NCBI GenBank assembly: GCA_903919215.1
Contig: CAIXHI010000053.1
Span: 1-10,491 of the forward strand
Source of the DNA: an uncultured Acidimicrobiaceae bacterium
GTDB taxonomy: Bacteria; Actinomycetota; Acidimicrobiia; Acidimicrobiales; Ilumatobacteraceae
DNA: 10,491 nucleotides
Direction: 5' to 3'
This document shows, piece after piece, positions 5,616 through 10,491 of this stretch; positions within the stretch are counted from its first letter, which is position 1; the number at the start of each line of letters is the position of its first letter. A program made the position numbers and the translations under genes. Under the pieces are notes generated by a model. The model made no database searches. It was not told the DNA's origin and worked only from the letters and a program-made list of their open reading frames with translations.

Positions 5616-6998
5616 TCAGCGGGAGCGCTGACCACTCTGCTGGCCGCTCTGTTGGCCGCTCTGCTGGCGCCGACGACTGGCGGGACCTGCGGGACGGCCG
5701 CTGCGAGCGCCAGGCGCACCGGGCCGACCCTGACCCTGCGGCCGGGCGGCTGCGGGCTGCGGGCGACCGGGGCGACCGTGCTGTGCAATGTGGTCGATCT
5801 GGGCGATCGTGCGCGGCGGCTGCGCCGGACCGGCGAGGCTCTCCAGCAGCGGGTGCTTGCCGTGCACCGCTTCAGTGACGATCGGCTTGATGCCCGCGGC
5901 GCGGGTCATCGAGCGCACGTCCTTGCGCTGCTCGGGGGTCACGACGGTGACGACGAGTCCCTCGGCACCGGCGCGGGCGGTGCGGCCCGAACGGTGCAGA
6001 AACGCCTTGTGCTCGGCCGGCGGGTCGACGTGCACGACGAGGCGCACATCGTCGACGTGGATGCCACGAGCGGCGATGTCAGTGGCCACCAGCACCTTGA
6101 CCTGACCGGAGGAGAAGTCGGCGAGGTTGCGCTCGCGAGCATTCTGCGACAGGTTGCCGTGCAGTTCGACAGCCGGAATACCCGACTTGCCGAGCTGCTG
6201 TACGAGCTTCTTCGCGCCGTGCTTGGTGCGGGTGAACAGCAGCGAACGGTCGGGACCGGCCGCGAGGCGGGTGACGACGGCGAGCTTGTCGCCGAGCGTG
6301 GTCTCCACCTGGTGATGGGTCATGGCCTCGACCGGCGAATCGACCGGGTCGAGCGCATGGTTCACCGGGTTGTGCAGGTAGCGATCGATGAGCACTTTGA
6401 CGTCGTTGTCGAGGGTGGCCGAGAACAGGAGTCGCTGGCTGTCGGACGGTGTGCGGTCCATGATCCGCTTGACGCCAGGCAGGAAGCCCATGTCGGCCAT
6501 GTGGTCGGCCTCGTCGAGCACGGTGACCTGGATACGGTCGAGGCGGCAGTGGCCCTGACCGATGAGGTCTTCGAGACGGCCCGGGCAGGCGATGACGATG
6601 TCGACACCGGACTTCAGCGCCGCGGTCTGGTTGCCAAAGCCGACGCCGCCGTAGACGACGGTGTGGCGCAGACCCATGGCCTTGGCCAGGGGAGCGATGG
6701 TGGCCGCGACCTGGTTGGCCAGTTCGCGGGTGGGCACGAGCACGAGACCGCGGGGTGAACCCTGACGGGTGCGCTCATCGCTCTTGGCCAGTGCCGTGAC
6801 GAGCGGGATCGCGAAGGCGATGGTCTTGCCGCTACCGGTCTTGCCGCGGCCGAGCAGGTCGCGTCCGGCGAGCGAGTCGGTGAGGGTGATGGCCTGGATG
6901 GGGAACGGGGCGGTGATGCCACCGGCGGCGAGGGCCGAGACGATGGGCGCGGGGACACCGAGGGACGCGAACGTACGCGCCGACTGAAGGTCTGACAT
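5616..6998 (-). CDS. DEAD-box ATP-dependent RNA helicase
   Basis: An RNA helicase of 460 residues that would unwind short RNA duplexes with ATP, probably in ribosome assembly, mRNA decay or cold adaptation. Visible motifs in order: Q-motif with upstream aromatic (F10, PFPIQAIT 31-38); motif I GKTGSGKT 52-59; Ia PTRELANQ 89-96; Ib CPGR 138-141, with Cys for the usual Thr; II DEAD 162-165; III SAT 193-195; IV SLLFTRTK; V ATDIAARGIHVDD; VI HRSGRTARAG 335-344. The C-terminal 70 or so residues are a disordered Arg/Gly/Pro/Gln tail ending in QQSG repeats, a common RNA-contacting extension in actinobacterial members. ATG 6998 is preferred because it gives the typical short lead into the Q-motif; an in-frame ATG at 7085 would add 29 atypical residues. 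Exact subfamily (RhlE, DeaD or other) is not assigned. Confidence 0.95.
   Translation of the reverse strand: MSDLQSARTFASLGVPAPIVSALAAGGITAPFPIQAITLTDSLAGRDLLGRGKTGSGKTIAFAIPLVTALAKSDERTRQGSPRGLVLVPTRELANQVAATIAPLAKAMGLRHTVVYGGVGFGNQTAALKSGVDIVIACPGRLEDLIGQGHCRLDRIQVTVLDEADHMADMGFLPGVKRIMDRTPSDSQRLLFSATLDNDVKVLIDRYLHNPVNHALDPVDSPVEAMTHHQVETTLGDKLAVVTRLAAGPDRSLLFTRTKHGAKKLVQQLGKSGIPAVELHGNLSQNARERNLADFSSGQVKVLVATDIAARGIHVDDVRLVVHVDPPAEHKAFLHRSGRTARAGAEGLVVTVVTPEQRKDVRSMTRAAGIKPIVTEAVHGKHPLLESLAGPAQPPRTIAQIDHIAQHGRPGRPQPAAARPQGQGRPGAPGARSGRPAGPASRRRQQSGQQSGQQSGQRSR
5628..5663 (-). repeat. Three tandem 12-bp units encoding the QQSG repeats of the helicase tail
   Basis: Three imperfect 12-bp copies, which on the plus strand read CTGACCACTCTG, CTGGCCGCTCTG and TTGGCCGCTCTG. 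They encode the repeated Gln-Ser-Gly-Gln pattern at the helicase C-terminus. The unit is a multiple of three, so copy-number change by slippage would keep the frame and only change tail length. Confidence 0.8.
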
Positions 6999-7128
6999 GG
7001 GGGCTTTCTGTGTAGGGGTGGCCGTGGATGCACTGATCCCGAACAAACGGGGGGCCAACAACCCTGCACTCGACCTCTGCAGCAACCGTGCTACAGGCGG
7101 CCCATGTTAGCGGGTATGGTCGCCAATC
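6999..7128. promoter_or_regulatory. Divergent intergenic region, helicase / SDR
   Basis: The 130-bp gap between two divergent start codons holds the promoters of the helicase-mraY unit and the SDR-MFS unit. On the minus strand, TAACAT (7108-7103) is a possible -10 that would leave the helicase mRNA with a leader of about 100 bases. A plus-strand -10 candidate lies at 7115-7120. No clear riboswitch, terminator or operator was recognised. The helicase ribosome binding site is weak (AGAAAG several bases upstream). Confidence 0.45.
7115..7120 (+). promoter_or_regulatory. Candidate -10 element (TATGGT), possible leaderless promoter for the SDR gene
   Basis: TATGGT matches the TAnnnT -10 pattern and ends eight bases before the ATG at 7129, so transcription would start at or just before the start codon. 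There is no Shine-Dalgarno sequence before this ATG, as expected for a leaderless mRNA. The arrangement closely parallels that at 2196-2209. No firm -35 element was seen. Confidence 0.42.
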
Positions 7129-7890
7129 ATGGAGATCTCACTGAATGGCAAGGTGGCGCTGGTCACTGGCGCATCGAAGGGCATTGGCAAGGCGATCGCG
7201 GCGACGATGGCTGCATCGGGAGCGAAAGTGATGTTGGTGTCGCGCAAGCTGGAGGGTTTGCAGGCGGCCGCAGCGGAGATGACCGGCGAGGTCGATGTGT
7301 ACGCCGCCAACGCTGGCGACGTCGAGGCGGGCAAGGCAGCCATCGCTACAACGATCGAACGCTTCGGCGGGCTCGACATCCTGGTGAACAATGCGGCCAC
7401 GAACCCATACTTCGGCTTCACGCTGGGAGTTGACGAAGGACGTTTCGACAAGACGTTCGATGTCAACCTGCGCGGCCCGCTGTTCTGGATCCAGGCTGCG
7501 TGGGAGCAGGCGATGAAGGAATCCACGGCGAACGGCAAGCCCGGGGTGATCATCAACCTCGCGTCGGTGGGCGGTCTGCGAGCTGAGTTCGGTCTCGGCG
7601 TCTACAACCTCACCAAGGCGGCCGTCGTGCACATGACGCGCCAACTGGCCGCCGAGCTCGGCCCCACCCGTGTGGTCGGCATCGCCCCCGGTCTGGTGCA
7701 GACCGATTTCGCTGCGTATCTGGTCGACAACTTTGGTGAGAAGCTCGCCGAGCAGTTACCGACCAAGCGGCTCGGCCTGCCCCAGGACATCGCCAACCTG
7801 GCCGTGTTCCTGGCTTCCGATGCGGCATCCTGGATCACCGGCGAAACCTTCGTGATCGACGGCGGCGCTGGCGTACGGATCGGCGGCTGA
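7129..7890 (+). CDS. Short-chain dehydrogenase/reductase (SDR, FabG-like)
   Basis: A classical SDR of 253 residues, the usual length, that would reduce or oxidise a carbonyl/alcohol with NAD(P)(H). Motifs: cofactor-binding TGASKGIG at 13-20; Ser38-Arg39 at the end of the second strand, favouring NADP(H); NNAA at 87-90; Asn113; catalytic Ser146; Tyr159 and Lys163 in YNLTK; and the C-terminal substrate-loop pattern with FLASDAASWITGETFVIDGG. These are the landmarks of the FabG/3-oxoacyl-ACP reductase-like group, but the group is broad and the substrate cannot be read from sequence. The ATG at 7129 gives the standard opening and no in-frame start lies close upstream. The MFS gene begins five bases after its stop, so the two form an operon. 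This suggests the SDR acts on a compound moved by that carrier, which is inference from context. Confidence 0.93.
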   Translation: MEISLNGKVALVTGASKGIGKAIAATMAASGAKVMLVSRKLEGLQAAAAEMTGEVDVYAANAGDVEAGKAAIATTIERFGGLDILVNNAATNPYFGFTLGVDEGRFDKTFDVNLRGPLFWIQAAWEQAMKESTANGKPGVIINLASVGGLRAEFGLGVYNLTKAAVVHMTRQLAAELGPTRVVGIAPGLVQTDFAAYLVDNFGEKLAEQLPTKRLGLPQDIANLAVFLASDAASWITGETFVIDGGAGVRIGG

Positions 7891-7895
7891 CACCG

Positions 7896-9164
7896 ATGCA
7901 ACCCACCGCCTCACCGGCGGGACGACACCTGGCGCTGGCCACGTGGGGCCTGTTCGCTGGTCTCGCACTGCTGATGATCTCGGGCGGTCTGTTCTCGACG
8001 TTGCTCGGCGTGCGCTCCGAGCAACGCGGTTTGCCGACCGTGGTCAGCAGCCTGATCAGCGCCAGCTATTACGTCGGCTTTCTTGTCGGCTCGGTGTTCA
8101 CATTGCGCGCACTCGGCCGGGTGGGACACATCCGCGTCTACGCCGCGCTGGCGTCGCTGCTCGGCGCGGCGATCATCGGCATCGGCATCACTGACGATGC
8201 GTCGTCGTGGATCGTGCTGCGACTGATCACCGGACTGTGTTTCGCCGGCATCTACGTGGTCGCTGAGTCCTGGTTGAACGATCTGGCGACGAACGACAAC
8301 CGTGGTTCCCTGCTGGCCATCTACGGCGGTCTGACGGTTGCCTGCTTCGGTGTCGGCCAGATCCTCGTCTCGGCGTTCAACCCGCTCACCGTCACAGGGT
8401 TCGCCGTGGCTGCGATCATCACGTCCTTGGCGGTTGCCCCGGTGGCGCTCTCGGAGGCGGCGCAGGCTCCTGGGGTCGAGACCGCCGAGAAGATCTCGTT
8501 GAGGGAGCTGGCGAGGATTGTGCCCACCGGCGTGTTCTCATGCCTCCTGGTAGGTATTGCTCACGGTGCTCTGTTCGGTATGGGGGCGGTCTACGCAACA
8601 CGTGTCGGGCTGTCACCCGGCAAAGTAGGTCTGTACGTCGCGCTGCCTAGCCTCGGCAGCATGCTCTTGCAATGGCCCATCTCCGCGGCCAGCGACGACA
8701 TCGACCGGCGCGCCGTCGGAGTCGTGGCTGCGACCGGTGCAGCGGGGATGGCCGCGCTGTTGCTTCTGGACTCACCACACAAACCGATGGCGTTCGTGTT
8801 GGTCACCCTCCTTGGTGGGTTCAGCTACCCGCTCTATTCGGTGGTGGGCGCGTACACGAACGACTGGATCGAACCCGAGCACCTCAGCGCTGCGGCGTCA
8901 CAGTTGGTGAAGTTGTACGGGCTCGGAGCGATTGCCGGACCGATGCTGGCCGGCGCGGCAATGGGCATCATCGGCCCCACGGGCTTCTATTGGGCGCTGA
9001 TCGTGATGCACGTCCTCGTCGCGATCTTTTTCGTCTACCGCATGGTGGCGTGGCGGTCTCCGCTGGCGAAACGTCCGTGGAGCGAGGTATCGCTGTCGGC
9101 GCGTGCGTTCTACGTGCCGGCCACGATCGTGGCGATCGGTCGCCGCCGCAGTCGGCGGCCGTAG
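7896..9164 (+). CDS. MFS transporter, YcaD-like
   Basis: A 422-residue protein with about 12 hydrophobic helices split by a central cytoplasmic loop (about 185-210), typical of the major facilitator superfamily. Features of the YcaD-like group are the ESWLND motif at 124-129 followed by NRGSLLAIYGG, and QWPISAASDDIDRR at 259-272, which corresponds to the second-half Q(W/F)PIGxLSDxxDRR motif with two changed residues. The first-half motif A is degenerate (LGRVGHIRVY). The end is basic (GRRRSRRP). Substrates of this group are poorly known; drug-like or small organic molecules are possible. The start lies five bases after the SDR stop, indicating cotranscription. The stop codon is one base from that of the convergent GntR gene, and a GC hairpin lies in the last codons. 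Confidence 0.9.
   Translation: MQPTASPAGRHLALATWGLFAGLALLMISGGLFSTLLGVRSEQRGLPTVVSSLISASYYVGFLVGSVFTLRALGRVGHIRVYAALASLLGAAIIGIGITDDASSWIVLRLITGLCFAGIYVVAESWLNDLATNDNRGSLLAIYGGLTVACFGVGQILVSAFNPLTVTGFAVAAIITSLAVAPVALSEAAQAPGVETAEKISLRELARIVPTGVFSCLLVGIAHGALFGMGAVYATRVGLSPGKVGLYVALPSLGSMLLQWPISAASDDIDRRAVGVVAATGAAGMAALLLLDSPHKPMAFVLVTLLGGFSYPLYSVVGAYTNDWIEPEHLSAAASQLVKLYGLGAIAGPMLAGAAMGIIGPTGFYWALIVMHVLVAIFFVYRMVAWRSPLAKRPWSEVSLSARAFYVPATIVAIGRRRSRRP
9142..9159. terminator. GC hairpin at the convergent MFS/GntR junction
   Basis: GCCGCCG-CAGT-CGGCGGC forms a perfect 7-bp stem with a 4-base loop inside the last codons of the MFS gene, just before its stop and the convergent gene's stop. It could help end transcription from either side. 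There is no following T-run on either strand, so it is not a textbook intrinsic terminator. It also encodes the basic C-terminus, which may explain the GC repeats. Confidence 0.3.
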
Positions 9165-9165
9165 C

Positions 9166-9876
9166 TCAACCGGCCAGTGGCGATTCGAGGCGCCGCCGCA
9201 CGGCATTGCCGATCTGCGTATCGAATGCTCGGATGTGCGCCTCCACCAACGATGCTGCCCGATCAGCATCCCGCGCCTCGAGCGCATGGAGGATCGCCTC
9301 GTGCTCGTCGACAGCGTCGGCCATGTCGTCGACCTCGGCGAGGTAGATGTGCCACAGGCGGTCGCTCTGGGCGTACAACATGTCGAGCGTGTCGGTGAGG
9401 AAGCGGTTGTCGGCGGCGGCCCACACGATCTCGTGGCACTCACGGTCGTAGCCGATCAGTTCATCGGCCGGTGCGCCGCTGCGGCGGGCAGCATCCACCA
9501 CTTGGCGCATCTGTGCCCACTGTGCGTCGGTGCCGCGGGCGCAGGCCAAGCGGGTGACGTAGGGCTCGAGAACGGCCCTGGTTTCGTAGAGCGTGGACAA
9601 CTCGCCGACATCGATCGTGCTGACGTACATGCCGCGGCGGGGGATGACCGTGACCAGTTGGTCACGCACCAACCGTTGCAACGCTTCGCGGATGGGGGTG
9701 CGCCCCAGACCCAGCCGGGCTTGAAGGTCGTCCTCGTTGATGACTGCTCCGGGCGCGAGTGCGAGGCGCACGATCATGCGTCGGATCTCGTCGTAGGCCC
9801 GGTTGGAGAGTGATGTGGTGACCGGCGGCTGAGTGATATGGTAAAGATATATCACCGCCGTCGAGACGGCAACCAT
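9166..9876 (-). CDS. GntR-family transcriptional regulator, FCD (FadR-like) domain
   Basis: A 236-residue regulator. The N-terminal winged helix-turn-helix (about 22-86) has the GntR pattern APGAVINEDDLQARLGLGRT then PIREAL and IPRRGMYV. The C-terminal all-helical FCD ligand domain (about 92-225) has the conserved metal/ligand-site residues Asp144 and His148 (DRECHEI), His192 and His214. FCD regulators usually respond to organic acids or amino-acid-like compounds and control adjacent catabolic genes. The gene is divergent from the FAD oxidoreductase, with 16 bases between the start codons, so it probably controls that gene and itself. ATG 9876 is the only good start; GTG 9855 is the alternative, and the next ATG would remove part of the DNA-binding domain. 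The AT-rich inverted repeat at 9833-9855 therefore lies inside its first codons. Its 3' end converges on the MFS gene with one base between stops. Confidence 0.93.
   Translation of the reverse strand: MVAVSTAVIYLYHITQPPVTTSLSNRAYDEIRRMIVRLALAPGAVINEDDLQARLGLGRTPIREALQRLVRDQLVTVIPRRGMYVSTIDVGELSTLYETRAVLEPYVTRLACARGTDAQWAQMRQVVDAARRSGAPADELIGYDRECHEIVWAAADNRFLTDTLDMLYAQSDRLWHIYLAEVDDMADAVDEHEAILHALEARDADRAASLVEAHIRAFDTQIGNAVRRRLESPLAG
9833..9855. promoter_or_regulatory. AT-rich inverted repeat, candidate GntR operator
   Basis: GTGATAT and ATATCAC form perfect 7-bp arms around a 9-base spacer. The right half also contains the palindrome GATATATC (9846-9853). The block is strikingly AT-rich for its surroundings and holds a TATGGT -10-like sequence at 9837-9842 facing the oxidoreductase. 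Its position between or overlapping the two divergent starts is typical for a GntR autoregulatory operator. It does not match the common FadR-type TGGTnnnACCA consensus, so binding by this regulator is inference. Confidence 0.6.
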
Positions 9877-9892
9877 CCCCAGGGGTCATCAC

Positions 9893-10491
9893 ATGAGCGA
9901 AGTTCCGTCCACAGCACGGGTTGTCGTCATCGGTGCCGGCATCGTCGGCAACTGTCTGGTCGGTCATCTCAGCCGATTGGGCTGGACCGACATGGTGCTG
10001 CTGGACAAGGGGCCGCTGCCGAATCCAGGCGGGAGCACGGGGCACGCCTCGAACTTCATCTTCCCCACCGACCACAACAAGGAAATGGCGTTCCTCACGG
10101 TCGACAGCCAGAACCAGTACATCGCGGCCGGAATGAACAACACATGCGGTGGAATCGAAGTAGCGCGTACTCCTGAGCGCATGGAGGAGTTCAAGCGCCG
10201 GATGACATCGGCCAAGGCGTGGGGGATCGATGCCCGCCTGGTGACCCCCGCCGAGATCAAGGAGTTGGTGCCGTTCATCAACGAGGAGATCCTCCTCGGG
10301 GGCTACTACACACCCAGCGTCTCCGTGGTCGACTCGCTCGCCACCGGCACCCAGATGCGCGACGAGGCCGTCGCCAACGGTGTGCTGTCCGTGTTCGCCA
10401 ACACCGAAGTGCTGGATCTGCTCACCGAACCGGCGCCCGGTGGGCCGCGCATCAAGGCCGTCGTCACCGATCGCGGCACGATCGAGGCCGA
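9893..10491 (+). CDS. FAD-dependent oxidoreductase, dimethylglycine/sarcosine dehydrogenase-like (5' part)
   Basis: The first 199 codons of a flavoprotein that continues past the right edge. The N-terminus has the Rossmann FAD-binding motif GAGIVG at 14-19 in VVVIGAGIVG and acidic Asp38 after the second strand. Next comes GGSTGHASN (46-54), where His51 lines up with the His of the GSTWHA motif that holds FAD covalently in dimethylglycine and sarcosine dehydrogenases. These place it in the DAO superfamily, near enzymes that oxidise N-methyl or amino groups of small amines or amino acids. The expected C-terminal catalytic region, and any GcvT-like folate domain, are outside the window. ATG 9893 is supported by AGGGG at 9881-9885, seven bases upstream. 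It is divergent from the GntR regulator and downstream of the AT-rich inverted repeat, so it is probably the main regulated target. The substrate is not known. Confidence 0.88.
   Translation, partial: MSEVPSTARVVVIGAGIVGNCLVGHLSRLGWTDMVLLDKGPLPNPGGSTGHASNFIFPTDHNKEMAFLTVDSQNQYIAAGMNNTCGGIEVARTPERMEEFKRRMTSAKAWGIDARLVTPAEIKELVPFINEEILLGGYYTPSVSVVDSLATGTQMRDEAVANGVLSVFANTEVLDLLTEPAPGGPRIKAVVTDRGTIEA

Noticed and set aside
5652..6758. 368-codon plus-strand open frame
   Set aside because: It is a mirror of the DEAD-box helicase gene caused by GC-rich codon use. Its residues show no family motif, while the opposite strand has every helicase motif.
6999..7085. 29-residue N-terminal extension of the helicase from ATG 7085
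   Set aside because: The extra residues are atypical, there is no ribosome binding site, and homologues begin shortly before the Q-motif, as from ATG 6998.
9142..9159. Strong intrinsic terminator at the MFS/GntR junction
   Set aside because: The hairpin is real but has no T-run on either strand and lies in coding sequence. It is kept only as a low-confidence terminator.
9103..9813. 236-codon plus-strand open frame
   Set aside because: It is antisense to the GntR/FCD gene, whose HTH and FCD motifs are intact. It has no recognisable domain of its own.
1..10491. CRISPR arrays, tRNA/rRNA genes, transposases, phage genes, toxin-antitoxin or defence systems
   Set aside because: None of the expected repeats, conserved RNA segments or protein motifs was seen on either strand. 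The window is densely filled with ordinary metabolic, regulatory and housekeeping genes.

Overview
The window comes from a GC-rich bacterium with strong G/C preference at third codon positions, very short intergenic gaps and actinobacterial-looking proteins. These include an ESWLN-type MFS carrier, an ApbE ending in an AEAHAT-type motif, and a DEAD-box helicase with an Arg/Gly/Pro/Gln tail. An Actinomycetota member, perhaps of the class Acidimicrobiia, is the best guess. This is inferred from protein style, because no rRNA or other marker gene is present.

Layout. At the left edge (1-77, minus) are the first 25 codons of an acyltransferase-3 (OafA-like) gene. Before it on the same strand lie a sensor histidine kinase (89-1441) and its OmpR/PhoB-type response regulator (1446-2111). 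A 97-bp regulatory gap separates them from a divergent plus-strand operon (2209-4561). That operon encodes an exported protein with an acidic tail, a single-span membrane protein with a Pro/Ala-rich tail, an ApbE-type FAD:protein FMN transferase, and a ferric-reductase-like heme membrane protein. All three of its gene junctions overlap or nearly overlap. The operon collides tail-to-tail, with a 23-bp overlap, with mraY (4539-5594, minus), which follows a DEAD-box RNA helicase gene (5616-6998, minus).

A 130-bp divergent gap leads to an SDR oxidoreductase and an MFS transporter (7129-9164, plus). The transporter ends one base from the end of a convergent GntR/FCD regulator (9166-9876, minus). 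The regulator is divergent from a DMGDH-like FAD oxidoreductase (9893 to the right edge, incomplete). An AT-rich 23-bp inverted repeat sits over the regulator's first codons and upstream of the oxidoreductase.

How they may work together. The two-component system plus ApbE and heme-reductase operon looks like a regulated, membrane-bound electron-transfer module in which ApbE attaches FMN to an exported partner. No classical FMN-binding domain is visible, so the two small exported or anchored proteins are the obvious but unproven partners. The GntR, oxidoreductase, SDR and MFS genes suggest a small catabolic and transport locus, possibly for a methylated amine or related compound. mraY (peptidoglycan lipid I synthesis) and the helicase are housekeeping genes. 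mraY is unusual in not sitting in a division/cell-wall cluster here. No RNA genes, CRISPR arrays, insertion sequences or phage genes were seen, and no gene-free stretch exceeds 130 bases.
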